This document shows, piece by piece, positions 47,601-55,267 of a stretch of DNA of 64,000 bases (position 1 is its first letter; each line of letters opens with the position of its first letter). This DNA is from Bordetella ansorpii (GTDB lineage Bacteria; Pseudomonadota; Gammaproteobacteria; Burkholderiales; Burkholderiaceae_B), in contig NZ_FKBS01000014.1 in NCBI RefSeq assembly GCF_900078315.1, forward strand, positions 308,802 through 372,801. The letters run 5' to 3'. The position numbers were made by a program, and so were the translations under genes. The notes beneath the pieces are model-generated. The model saw only the letters and a list, made by a program, of their open reading frames with translations, was not told the DNA's origin and made no database searches.

Positions 47601-48618
47601 CTACAAGGTGCAGCGCGCCGCGCACGACCTGCTGGGCGGCCTGGTGCGCAAGCAGACGGCCAACCCGCCCGCCACGGTGGGCCGCGCGCCGCTGCGCGAG
47701 CAGGTGGTGCACTTCGTGAACAAGAAGATGCCCGGCGGCCTGCCCAAGCAGACCGCGCGCAAGCTGTTGGACATCGAAGACGCCAACTACGTGCCGATCA
47801 TCCGCAACCCCCAGGCCACCACGGCCGAGACGGAAGCGGTGTTCTATTTCCCGGGTTGCGGCTCCGAGCGCCTGTTCTCGCAAGTCGGCCTGGCCACGCA
47901 GGCCATGCTGTGGCATGCCGGCGTGCAGACCGTGCTGCCGCCCGGTTACCTGTGCTGCGGCTATCCGCAGCGCGGCAACGGCATGAGCGACAAGGCCGAG
48001 CAGATCATCACCGACAACCGCGTGCTGTTCCATCGCATGGCCAACACGCTGAACTACCTCGACATCAAGACGGTGGTGGTCAGCTGCGGCACCTGCTACG
48101 ACCAGCTGGCGGGGTATGAGTTCGAGAAGATCTTCCCCGGTTGCCGCCTGATCGACATCCACGAATACCTGATGGAGAAGGGCCTGAAGCTCGACGGCGT
48201 GCAGGGCGTGCGCTACATGTACCACGACCCCTGCCATACCCCGATGAAGCTGCAGGACCCGATGAAGACCGTGCGTTCGCTGGTGGGCGATGCCACCGTC
48301 AAGAGCGATCGCTGCTGCGGCGAGTCGGGCACCCTGGCGGTGACGCGTCCGGATATTTCCACGCAGATCCGTTTCCGCAAGGAAGAGGAACTGCAGAAGA
48401 ACACTAAAGGGCTGCGTGCGGATGGGTTCAACGGCGACGTGAAAGTGCTGACGTCGTGCCCGTCGTGTTTGCAAGGGCTGTCGCGGTATGAGGGTGATAC
48501 CGGCGTGGATGCGGATTACATCGTGGTCGAGATGGCGCGTCACGTGCTGGGCGCGACGTGGATGGAAGACTACGTGAAGCGCGCGAACGAAGGCGGGATC
48601 GAGCGGGTGCTGGTGTAG
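44674..48618 (+). CDS. DUF3683-type FAD/Fe-S oxidoreductase (D-2-hydroxyacid dehydrogenase-like fusion)
   Basis: 1314-residue fusion. N-terminal DUF3683-like region (about 1-150). FAD-binding type-4 domain with [17 protein letters not shown] near residue 212 and the C-terminal FAD oxidase domain with [12 protein letters not shown] near 772. Two 4Fe-4S motifs: [11 protein letters not shown] at 849 and [12 protein letters not shown] at 911. Two CCG domains: [11 protein letters not shown] near 1093 and CCGESGT near 1214. That is GlcD and GlcF (or D-lactate dehydrogenase plus LutA-type) joined in one chain, so electrons probably pass from a 2-hydroxyacid via FAD and Fe-S to quinone. The exact substrate is unknown. 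Confidence 0.88.
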   Translation: MNAPLASQVLAATPVAAGARLREIPYNYTSFSDREVVSRLLGEDAWQLLSDLRGERRTGRSARMLYEVLGDIWVVRRNPYLQDDLLDNPKRRKLLIEALHHRLREIDKRRAPGSGEAGHDAKVVELLSRGRTAVAEFEQQFEQTEHLRREALRVLGRLTARGNIKFDGLSRVSHVTDATDWRVEYPFVVLTPDHEEEIAPLVRACIELNLTIVPRGGGTGYTGGAIPLTWKSAVINTEKFDALGAVESCMLPGLTEPVGVIATGAGVVTKRVAEAAEQAGYVFAVDPTSAEASCIGGNIAMNAGGKKALLWGTALDNLAWWRMVDPDGNWLEVTRLDHNMGKIHDVDVARFEVKWFDGAGKPGERLLRSETLEIEGRRFRKVGLGKDVTDKFLAGLPGVQKEGCDGLITSARWVLHRMPKFTRTVCLEFFGQARDAVPSILEVKGYLDGEGKARGAILAGLEHLDERYLRAVGYATKSKRGTLPKMLLLGDIVGDDENAVAAAASEVVRLANTRHGEGFIAVSAEARKKFWADRARTAAISRHTNAFKINEDVVIPLGRMGEYTDHIERINIELSTGNKLRLLDALEAYLSDPLPLGKPEDDEDAGITSSDVLAERTRQAIEMLHAARQRWQWLLDNLDLPLAQMLPELPRLGLAHLQGTLSERLARQAQARVFDVVQDRTVRVSWRAEVLSSLQGLFPGNAGKPILDGLRAIHARVLKSRVFVALHMHAGDGNVHTNIPVNSDDYDMLQEAHQAVERIMQIARDLDGVISGEHGIGLTKYEFLTEEELAPFQAYKRRIDPNGHFNAGKLMPGADLRHAWTPSFNLMGHESLIMQQSEIGAISASVKDCLRCGKCKPVCATHVPRANLLYSPRNKILATSLLVEAFLYEEQTRRGVSLKHWEEFEDVADHCTVCHKCYNPCPVDIDFGDVSMNMRALLRRMGRKSFNPGTSAAMFFLNAKDPATINVTRQAMVGVGYKVQRAAHDLLGGLVRKQTANPPATVGRAPLREQVVHFVNKKMPGGLPKQTARKLLDIEDANYVPIIRNPQATTAETEAVFYFPGCGSERLFSQVGLATQAMLWHAGVQTVLPPGYLCCGYPQRGNGMSDKAEQIITDNRVLFHRMANTLNYLDIKTVVVSCGTCYDQLAGYEFEKIFPGCRLIDIHEYLMEKGLKLDGVQGVRYMYHDPCHTPMKLQDPMKTVRSLVGDATVKSDRCCGESGTLAVTRPDISTQIRFRKEEELQKNTKGLRADGFNGDVKVLTSCPSCLQGLSRYEGDTGVDADYIVVEMARHVLGATWMEDYVKRANEGGIERVLV

Positions 48619-48644
48619 GTTGCCGCCTCCGGTTTGATTGCGTG

Positions 48645-48678
48645 AAAAATACGGCGAGTTTTACTCGCCGTATTTTTT
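48645..48678. terminator. Strong bidirectional terminator
   Basis: ATACGGCGAGT (48649-48659), loop TTT, ACTCGCCGTAT (48663-48673), flanked by five A on the left and six T on the right. It closes the FAD oxidoreductase gene and insulates it from the CRISPR leader. Confidence 0.9.
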
Positions 48679-48824
48679 GGGGCTTCGGTTGTGGGGTGTG
48701 GTGAGCGAGAGGGGCGTTTTTCGGCGTGGCGGCTGGGAATTTTGTGTTTCGGATTTGTGGCTGAAGTATCGGTAGAAAATTTGGCTCTGGAATTGTTATT
48801 TAAAAATAGAGGGTTATGCTAAGA
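48679..48824 (+). promoter_or_regulatory. CRISPR leader
   Basis: 146 bases between the terminator and the first repeat, increasingly AT-rich towards the array (TTATTTAAAAATAGAGGG just before it). Repeat orientation and the degenerate repeats at the far end both place the leader here. It should contain the array promoter and integration signals; I could not pick out a specific IHF site or promoter box. Confidence 0.7.
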
Positions 48825-49403
48825 GTGTTCCCCGCGTGTGCGGGGATGAACCGTTCTCCGGCGCGCTCCAGAACACGCCTTACGCGTGTTCCCCGCGTGT
48901 GCGGGGATGAACCGTGGGACTGTCCCCTGCTGGCCAGTCTTCGGATGTGTTCCCCGCGTGTGCGGGGATGAACCGACCTGCGCGCCGTAATGCACCACCG
49001 ACACGCCGTGTTCCCCGCGTGTGCGGGGATGAACCGGAGAAGGCGATCCGCTTGGAAGAGCAGATCAAGTGTTCCCCGCGTGTGCGGGGATGAACCGACG
49101 GCAAACTGTACTCGTATGGCCGCCATTTCGTGTTCCCCGCGTGTGCGGGGATGAACCGACGGCCAGTTCACGGACCTGCAATATCACCATGTGTTCCCCG
49201 CGTGTGCGGGGATGAACCGCCCCGTTTCCAGTTGGCGCAGGCTTGATCGGTGTGTTCCCCGCGTGTGCGGGGATGAACCGTACTCGCCGATCTGGGTGGT
49301 GAACCCGGCCTGCGTGTTCCCCGCGTGTGCGGGGATGAACCGGCAACCAGCGAGGCCGTGACAGACCGGTCACGGTGTTCCCCGCGTGTGCGGGGATGAA
49401 CCG

Positions 49404-49435
49404 TCAGTGAAATAGCGGGTTTGCGTGCGCATGAT
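49404..49435 (+). repeat. Duplicated spacer, first copy (spacer 10)
   Basis: 32-base spacer beginning TCAGTGAAATAGCGGG and ending GCGCATGAT. Identical to the spacer at 49526-49557, two units on. Confidence 0.98.
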
Positions 49436-49525
49436 GTGTTCCCCGCGTGTGCGGGGATGAACCGCGGTGGCGTTTCGCCTCATTTATTGCGCGGACGTGT
49501 TCCCCGCGTGTGCGGGGATGAACCG

Positions 49526-49557
49526 TCAGTGAAATAGCGGGTTTGCGTGCGCATGAT
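49526..49557 (+). repeat. Duplicated spacer, second copy (spacer 12)
   Basis: Exact copy of spacer 10, separated from it by a single different spacer (49465-49496). Confidence 0.98.
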
Positions 49558-50581
49558 GTGTTCCCCGCGTGTGCGGGGATGAACCGACACGGTTTAGCAG
49601 TGTCAACATAGGTACAAAGTGTTCCCCGCGTGTGCGGGGATGAACCGATACGCTGTCTTCAATGCTTGCTCCCATGGCGGTGTTCCCCGCGTGTGCGGGG
49701 ATGAACCGCGCATGCAGGCCGACGATTTGACGACCCAAATGTGTTCCCCGCGTGTGCGGGGATGAACCATGGAGCGCGGCATTCAGCGTGCCATGTCCGT
49801 CGTGTTCCCCGCGTGTGCGGGGATGAACCGGCCCGCGGCATCTCTGCTCGCGGGCCAGCATTGTGTTCCCCGCGTGTGCGGGGATGAACCGACAAGGCGC
49901 CAATTATCAGGGCCATGCGAGAGGTGTTCCCCGCGTGTGCGGGGATGAACCGCCATCGACCAAGAAGCCTTCTATGGCGGCAACGTGTTCCCCGCGTGTG
50001 CGGGGATGAACCGCCTGGCGCATTGATCTCCATGCAGCCTGCCGAGTGTTCCCCGCGTGTGCGGGGATGAACCGCACTCCATCATCCACGGCTGAACGCG
50101 GGCCTGGGTGTTCCCCGCGTGTGCGGGGATGAACCGTCCATCGGATTTTGCGCCTGCTTTCCATAGCTGTGTTCCCCGCGTGTGCGGGGATGAACCGTAG
50201 AAATTCACCGTACCGCTGGCACCGCCCGCGTGTTCCCCGCGTGTGCGGGGATGAACCGCGAGGCCTCGATGGACCATCCTCTGACTGCTGGTGTTCCCCG
50301 CGTATGCGGGGATGAACCGGGCGGGCAGCCGCGCAGCCGTGCCACTCGTGCGTGTTCCCCGCGTATGCGGGGATGAACCGGTCGAGATCCTGCGCGGGCT
50401 GGAACGACGCTCGTGTTCCCCGCGTATGCGGGGATGAACCGCCGGAGCCAATCTCGCCCTTGCCAGTGGCGATGTGTTCTCCGCGCATGCGGGAATGAAC
50501 CGATGTACAAGGTGTCGGCCGACTGCGTGACGTGATGTTCCCCGCGCATGCAGGGATGATTCCAGGCGAGTAACAGACCTC

Positions 50582-51805
50582 TTAGGTTGGGCTCTCCATC
50601 ACTTGGGTCTGACGCACCACATCCTGAAGCACCTCATCAAGTCCCGTGTAGAGCGCGTTCATCACTTCGTGTGCGTGAAACACACGATGCCGTCGTTGAG
50701 CGTTTGCCGGTCGCAGAATATCCAAGTCGACCAAGATTCCCACGGCTGTGTTCGCAGAGGGAAAGCTGACCTGTAGGCGTTGGGCGACCATGCTGACTGT
50801 CACGATGGGCTGGCCCAGTAGCAGCTTGAGTAATTCCCACACGGCGGCATCACGTCTTTTAGTTTTGCTGCCCACTGCTTGCTGCCAGTTGCCTTGAATG
50901 ATGCGCAGCCGTTGGAGCAGTTGTATGGTGTGCCGGCAGGAGGCCACCACACATTCCAGGAATAGCTTTAACCATGGCTCCCAATTCAGGCGCTTCTGGG
51001 CTTCGCTCAGCGCGCGATAGTATTCGCGTTGCCGCACCTTCAGGAAGGTTGCAAGATGGATGGGTGGCTCTCCTTCTGCCTTGAACATCAAGGGCAGGAG
51101 CAATCGACCTGTGCGACCGTTGCCATCCCTGAACGGATGGATCGCCTCGAACTGTGCATGAACGATTGCTGCACGCATCAGCACAGATACGATGGCGTTG
51201 CTCTCAGGCTCGTATTGCAGAAGTTTCTGGAGGTCATCCATCAACCTTGAGAGTTCTTCGGGGGGCGGGGGGACGAAGCTTGCCGTTTCAATAGCAAAAC
51301 CGCCGATCCAGTTTTGTATGCGGCGCCAGTTGCCGGGATCCGCGCGTTCGTCGCCATCCATCAATTGGGCATGGAGTGCGCGAATCAAATCCTGGTTCAA
51401 TGCGGACTGGCCTTTCTGGGCAACTGCGTGTGCACCATAGGTGAAGGCACGCACATAGTTCAATGTCGTGTCCGCGTCTCGATCCTGTTTGGCGTCTTCG
51501 GTGCCGACATCCAGCTCGTGCATGAGTAGGCCGTCGAAGCTGGTATGCGTGCCTTCAATCTGGCTGCTATCAACGGCCTCTCGGCGGTTCAGCATATGCA
51601 GCAGAAGATCAGCATGGTCCTGGTTCTGAGCGATGGATTCACTCAACAGATCCAGGTCTCGCCTTGCCAATACCAACAGGGCATGGCAAGCCGGCAGATC
51701 TACAAAGATCGGGACAGGCTTGGGGACGACCGCGAAGCATCCCGATTTGCCGGGAACCGGAAGGCATGTGGCCTGTAGGTGAGGGTGCAGGTCGGATTTC
51801 CGCAT
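50582..51805 (-). CDS. Fic-family protein (class II, with winged-helix C-terminus)
   Basis: Fic enzymes transfer AMP or other nucleotide parts to Ser, Thr or Tyr of a target protein. 407 residues. The catalytic motif is complete: HPFRDGNGRTGR at 223-234. An N-terminal inhibitory helix motif is visible in SSQIEGTHTS (Glu84), so activity is self-restrained in cis (class II). The C-terminal 80 residues look like a winged helix (TVSMVAQRLQVSFPSANTAV), as in Fic/DOC proteins that bind DNA. The stop is 18 bases from the last CRISPR repeat. The upstream DNA is AT-rich, suggesting acquired DNA. Confidence 0.92.
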   Translation of the reverse strand: MRKSDLHPHLQATCLPVPGKSGCFAVVPKPVPIFVDLPACHALLVLARRDLDLLSESIAQNQDHADLLLHMLNRREAVDSSQIEGTHTSFDGLLMHELDVGTEDAKQDRDADTTLNYVRAFTYGAHAVAQKGQSALNQDLIRALHAQLMDGDERADPGNWRRIQNWIGGFAIETASFVPPPPEELSRLMDDLQKLLQYEPESNAIVSVLMRAAIVHAQFEAIHPFRDGNGRTGRLLLPLMFKAEGEPPIHLATFLKVRQREYYRALSEAQKRLNWEPWLKLFLECVVASCRHTIQLLQRLRIIQGNWQQAVGSKTKRRDAAVWELLKLLLGQPIVTVSMVAQRLQVSFPSANTAVGILVDLDILRPANAQRRHRVFHAHEVMNALYTGLDEVLQDVVRQTQVMESPT

Positions 51806-51998
51806 TGAAAGCTTTGATATAGAGTCTTTATTAAAGTTTATTTATTCTATTCCTTAATTGCGGCGTTGTTGTTCAAACTTCGACTGTGCGGCGGTACAAG
51901 CTTGATGCTATTGAGCGTGCTAGCCGTCCCATAGCCTTGAGCCTGGCTCTTTCTTCCTACCTCAAAAACACCCAGCCTGGCCGATCACCACATTCCTA

Positions 51999-52004
51999 TA
52001 TAAT
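51999..52004 (+). promoter_or_regulatory. -10 box of the parD-like/map operon
   Basis: Exact TATAAT hexamer 30 bases before the first ATG. No good -35 is seen at the usual distance (CCTGGC at 51976), as might suit a regulated promoter. It touches the left arm of the palindrome. Confidence 0.6.
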
Positions 52005-52028
52005 CCGTATACGAATCGTATACGGATT
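52002..52028. promoter_or_regulatory. Perfect palindromic operator of the parD-like/map operon
   Basis: AATCCGTATACGA (52002-52014), a single central A (52015), then TCGTATACGGATT (52016-52028). The 13-bp arms match without error. It overlaps the -10 box and the expected transcription start and ends five bases before the antitoxin-like ATG. This is where ribbon-helix-helix antitoxins bind their own promoters, so it is most likely the autoregulatory site of the first gene product. Confidence 0.85.
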
Positions 52029-52033
52029 GCATC

Positions 52034-52246
52034 ATGGGCATCGTGAACATCGACGACGACCTGCACGACCAGTTGCGCAAGGCCAGCACCGTCTCCTGCC
52101 GTTCCATCAACGCGCAGGCCGCCTTCTGGATGAAGATCGGCATGCTTTGCGAGATGAACCCCACGCAAAGCTTCAACGACATCGTCGGCCGTGAATTGCG
52201 GGCGGCCGGGGTGGCCGCGGGATCTCTGGAGCCCGCCACGACATGA
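52034..52246 (+). CDS. ParD-like ribbon-helix-helix protein
   Basis: 70-residue protein of the ParD-like antitoxin family. The N-terminal part GIVNIDDDLHDQLRKASTVS followed by CRSINAQAAFWMKIGMLCEM fits an RHH strand-helix-helix that dimerises and binds DNA. The C-terminal half (SFNDIVGRELRAAGVAAGSL) is the likely partner-binding tail. The partner gene overlaps by four bases (ATGA) but encodes a methionine aminopeptidase, not a ParE-type toxin. The leader is only about 23 bases, with no clear Shine-Dalgarno. Probably represses its own operon through the palindrome. Confidence 0.85.
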   Translation: MGIVNIDDDLHDQLRKASTVSCRSINAQAAFWMKIGMLCEMNPTQSFNDIVGRELRAAGVAAGSLEPATT

Positions 52247-53010
52247 CCAAGCGGCCCGAAGAAGTCGAACTGATGGCCGTGTCCGGCAAGCTGTTGGCGC
52301 AGGTCTTCACCCATCTCGACCGCCTGAACCTGATCGGCATGTCGACCATGCAGGTCAACGATCTGGTCGACCGCTTCATCACCGACGAACTGCAGGCACG
52401 GCCCGCCAGCAAGGGGCAGTACGGGTTCAAGTATTCGCTGAATTCGTCGCGCAACAGCGTGGTGTGCCACGGCGTGCCGTCCACCTCCGAGATCCTGCTT
52501 TCCGGAGACATCGTCAACCTGGACATCACGCTGGAGAAGAACGGCTACATCGCCGACTCCAGCAAGACGTATCTGGTGGGAGAGGTCGCGCCGGCAGCCA
52601 AGCGGCTGGTGAAGGCCACCTACGAGGCCATGTGGAAAGGCATCAAGGCCGTGCGTCCCGGGGCTCGCCTGGGCGACGTCGGCCACGCCATCGAATCGCA
52701 CGCGCGCAAGAACGGCTACACCGTCGTGCGTGAATACTGTGGACACGGCATCGGTCGTGAAATGCACGAGGCGCCCGAGGTGCTGCATTGGGGCCGGCCA
52801 AACACGGGCCTGACGCTGCGCGAAGGCATGGTGTTCACCATCGAGCCGATGATCAACCAGGGCCTGAACGCGGTCGAAACCCGGGACGACGGCTGGACCG
52901 TCGTGACGCGCGACGGCAAATTGTCGGCGCAATTCGAGCACACCGTTGCCGTCACCAGGCAGGGCGTTCGGGTGCTGACCTTGCGGCCTGACGAGAAGAT
53001 GCCCGCTTAA
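52243..53010 (+). CDS. map: Type I methionine aminopeptidase paralogue
   Basis: Metallo-aminopeptidase of the pita-bread fold. 255 residues. All five metal ligands are present: D94, D105, H168, E201 and E232, in VNLDIT, IADSSK, CGHGIG, FTIEPM and QFEHTV. Catalytic H76 and H175 are also kept. Compared by eye with E. coli MetAP (positions from memory), the methionine pocket differs: Cys59 is S56, Tyr62 is Q59, His63 is Y60, Tyr65 is F62, Cys70 is N67, Phe177 is M174; Trp221 is kept (W218). So the enzyme should be active but may cleave other N-termini. The housekeeping map gene is not in the window, so paralogy is inferred from the operon. Confidence 0.85.
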   Translation: MTKRPEEVELMAVSGKLLAQVFTHLDRLNLIGMSTMQVNDLVDRFITDELQARPASKGQYGFKYSLNSSRNSVVCHGVPSTSEILLSGDIVNLDITLEKNGYIADSSKTYLVGEVAPAAKRLVKATYEAMWKGIKAVRPGARLGDVGHAIESHARKNGYTVVREYCGHGIGREMHEAPEVLHWGRPNTGLTLREGMVFTIEPMINQGLNAVETRDDGWTVVTRDGKLSAQFEHTVAVTRQGVRVLTLRPDEKMPA

Positions 53011-53011
53011 G

Positions 53012-53032
53012 AGACGCCATAGCGGGGCGTCT
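53012..53032 (+). terminator. Weak hairpin after map
   Basis: AGACGCC (53012-53018), 7-base loop, GGCGTCT (53026-53032), directly after the map stop. No T-tract. Confidence 0.4.
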
Positions 53033-53080
53033 GGGCATGGCGTTTGCTCATGCCTCGTTTTCCATCTCCGGAAAACGGCC

Positions 53081-53539
53081 ATGAACAGGAAATCGGGCAC
53101 CTCTCGCTCCCAGGAAGACAACGGTCACGTGCGCGACGCTCCCCAACATCCCGTCCATCACGCCTTCGACAAATTCGCCAGCGCGGTCTCGCGCTGGACC
53201 GGTTCTCCGGCCAGCTTCTGCCTGGCCCTCGTGGTCGTCATCGCCTGGGCCGTCAGTGGCCCGATCTTCGGTTTTACCGACACCTGGCAACTGGTGATCA
53301 ACACCGGCACCACCATCGTCACCTTCCTGATGGTGTTCCTGATCCAGCAAAGCCAGAACAAGGACAGCAAGGCCTTGCAGATGAAGCTGGACGAACTGCT
53401 GTTCGCCATGAAGGGCGCGGACGACGACGTGATCGACGCCGAGGACCTGGACGAAGACAGTCTGGACAAGCTGGCCAGCCGCTATGCCGAGCTGGCGAAA
53501 CAGGCGCGGTCGAAGCAGGAAGGCACCTCAACCGCCTAG
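53081..53539 (+). CDS. Low-affinity iron permease-family membrane protein
   Basis: 152-residue small membrane protein of the Iron_permease (FET4-like) family. Two membrane segments: around FCLALVVVIAWAVSGPIFGF and VINTGTTIVTFLMVFLIQQS. The family marker TGTTIVTFLMVFLIQQSQNK is followed by DSKALQMKLDELLFA. An acidic region (GADDDVIDAEDLDEDSLDKL) precedes a charged C-terminus. Yeast FET4 imports Fe2+; transport by the short bacterial relatives is not established. Confidence 0.85.
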   Translation: MNRKSGTSRSQEDNGHVRDAPQHPVHHAFDKFASAVSRWTGSPASFCLALVVVIAWAVSGPIFGFTDTWQLVINTGTTIVTFLMVFLIQQSQNKDSKALQMKLDELLFAMKGADDDVIDAEDLDEDSLDKLASRYAELAKQARSKQEGTSTA

Positions 53540-53711
53540 AGTCCTATAGTCGCAAAAGCGAACACATTATCGAAATAATTCCATCGACAGCGTCTCGGGG
53601 CGACTCCTACACTCGCCACGAGCCCCAGGGCGTAACGGCGGTCCTCTCCGCCATGCCGCGCGGCCCCGCCGCATCCCGCCCGCGCCCTGGCTGCATTCCC
53701 AGGAGACGTGT

Positions 53712-55154
53712 ATGACCACCCCCCGTTACGACAACCTCATCGATGGACAATGGGTCGCTGGCAACAGCTATTCCCAGAACCTGAATCCCTCCAACCTGGC
53801 CGACGTGATCGGCGAGTACGCCCAGGGCGATGCCGCGCAGGTCGAGGCCGCCGTGCAGGCCGCCCGCGCCGCTTTCCCCGCCTGGTCCACCGGCAGCGTG
53901 CAGGCGCGCGCCGATGCGCTGGAAAAGATCGCCGCCGAAATCCTGGCGCGCCGCGAAGAGCTGGGCGAACTGCTGGCCCGCGAAGAAGGCAAGACGCGCC
54001 CCGAAGCCATCGGCGAAGTGGTGCGTGCCGGCCAGATCTTCCGTTTCTTCGCCGGTGAAGTGGTGCGCCAGGCGGGCGAGGTGCTGCCCTCGGTGCGTCC
54101 CAACGTCGGTGTCGAGATCACGCGCGAACCCGTGGGTGTGGTCGGCCTGATCACGCCGTGGAACTTCCCCATTGCCATCCCGGCCTGGAAGATCGCGCCC
54201 GCGCTGGCCTACGGTAACTGCGTGGTGATCAAGCCGGCTGACCTGGTGCCGGGCTGCGCCTGGGCGCTGGCCGACATCATCAGCCGCAGCGGCATTCCCG
54301 CCGGCGTGTTCAACCTGGTGATGGGCCGCGGCAGCGTCATCGGCAACGCGCTGGTCGACCATGCCGAGGTCGACGCGATCAGCTTCACCGGTTCGGAGGG
54401 CGTGGGCCGCGGCATCGCCGAGCGCGCTTCGCGCACGCTGAAGAAAGTGCAGCTGGAAATGGGCGGCAAGAATCCGCAGGTGGTGCTGGACGATGCCGAC
54501 CTGAACGTTGCCGTCGAACTCAGCGCGCAGAGCGCGTTCTACTCGACGGGCCAGCGTTGCACGGCATCGAGCCGCCTGATCGTCACCGACGCCATCCACG
54601 ACCGGTTCGTGCAGGCGCTGCAGGAACGCATGGCGCGCATCAAGGTGGGCGACGCATTGGCCCAAGGCATCGACATGGGCCCGGTGGCGTCGCGTCCGCA
54701 ACTGGAGCAGAACCTGAGCTACCTGGCCATCGGCCGCGACGAAGGCGCGCGCCTGGCCGCGGGCGGCGAAGCCGTGAAGGCCGCCACCGAAGGCTATTTC
54801 ATGTCGCCGGCGCTGTTCGTGGAAAGCACGGCGGGCATGCGCATCAACCGCGAAGAGATCTTCGGGCCGGTGGCCAGCGTGATCCGCGTGAAGGACTACG
54901 ACGAGGCGCTGGCCGTGGCCAACGATACGATGTTCGGCCTGTCCGCCGGCATCGCCACCACGTCTCTGAAGTACGCCACGCACTTCAAGCGTCATGCGCA
55001 GGCCGGCATGGTGATGGTGAACCTGCCGACCGCGGGCGTGGATTATCACGTGCCGTTCGGGGGCCGCAAGGGCAGCAGCCACGGCCCGCGCGAGCAGGGC
55101 GCCTATGCGCGTGAGTTCTATACGACGGTGAAGACGGCCTATACGCTGGCCTGA
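53712..55154 (+). CDS. NAD(P)-dependent aldehyde dehydrogenase
   Basis: ALDH superfamily enzyme of 480 residues, most like 2-oxoglutarate (dioxovalerate) semialdehyde dehydrogenases. Catalytic Cys is C283 in STGQRCTASSR and the Glu lies in LEMGGKNPQVVL. Cofactor segments are GLITPWNFPIAIPAWKIAPA and ISFTGSEGVGRG. The substrate end VNLPTAGVDYHVPFGGRKGS followed by SHGPREQG is typical of that subgroup. ATG 53712 follows AGGAGA. Convergent with a Bug receptor gene; a sugar-acid or dicarboxylate route is possible but not shown. Confidence 0.88.
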   Translation: MTTPRYDNLIDGQWVAGNSYSQNLNPSNLADVIGEYAQGDAAQVEAAVQAARAAFPAWSTGSVQARADALEKIAAEILARREELGELLAREEGKTRPEAIGEVVRAGQIFRFFAGEVVRQAGEVLPSVRPNVGVEITREPVGVVGLITPWNFPIAIPAWKIAPALAYGNCVVIKPADLVPGCAWALADIISRSGIPAGVFNLVMGRGSVIGNALVDHAEVDAISFTGSEGVGRGIAERASRTLKKVQLEMGGKNPQVVLDDADLNVAVELSAQSAFYSTGQRCTASSRLIVTDAIHDRFVQALQERMARIKVGDALAQGIDMGPVASRPQLEQNLSYLAIGRDEGARLAAGGEAVKAATEGYFMSPALFVESTAGMRINREEIFGPVASVIRVKDYDEALAVANDTMFGLSAGIATTSLKYATHFKRHAQAGMVMVNLPTAGVDYHVPFGGRKGSSHGPREQGAYAREFYTTVKTAYTLA

Positions 55155-55175
55155 TGCCGGGATAGGCTGATGACT

Positions 55176-55203
55176 GCGGCGGGCCCTACTGCTGGCCCGC
55201 CGC
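55176..55203. terminator. Convergent terminator hairpin
   Basis: GCGGCGGGCC (55176-55185), loop CTACTGCT, GGCCCGCCGC (55194-55203). Perfect 10-bp stem between the aldehyde dehydrogenase and the minus-strand Bug gene. Confidence 0.7.
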
Positions 55204-55267
55204 CGCACCAGGGAACTGCGCACCATTCGCCGTGCTTGCAGTTCCTTCCCCCGCCGGGTTCGCGGCT

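Larger units (their letters stand above)
48825..50563 (+). CRISPR. Type I-E CRISPR array, 29 repeats
   Basis: 29 repeats of 29 bases and 28 spacers, period 61. The repeat starts GTGTTCCCCGCG and ends GCGGGGATGAACCG, with a CCCCGC/GCGGGG hairpin, the Cas6e/type I-E layout of E. coli. Spacers are 32 bases, except two of 33 (49281-49313 and 50075-50107). The first 24 repeats are identical apart from a final A at 49769. Repeats at 50291, 50352 and 50413 have GTAT in the loop. Those at 50474 and 50535 are degraded, marking the old end. One spacer occurs twice. No cas gene lies in the window. Confidence 0.98.

Noticed and set aside
44821-48543. 1240-residue reading frame antisense to the FAD oxidoreductase
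   Set aside because: Composition is typical of a GC-rich shadow frame and it shows no family motif, whereas the plus-strand frame carries complete FAD and Fe-S signatures.
48679-48824. IHF site in the CRISPR leader
   Set aside because: Looked for the IHF consensus on both strands; no convincing match, so none is claimed.
48800-50549. Several overlapping minus-strand reading frames encoding repetitive peptides ([26 protein letters not shown])
   Set aside because: They are translations of the CRISPR repeats and spacers in the three reverse frames; the period equals the repeat-spacer unit. Such peptides are known database artefacts.
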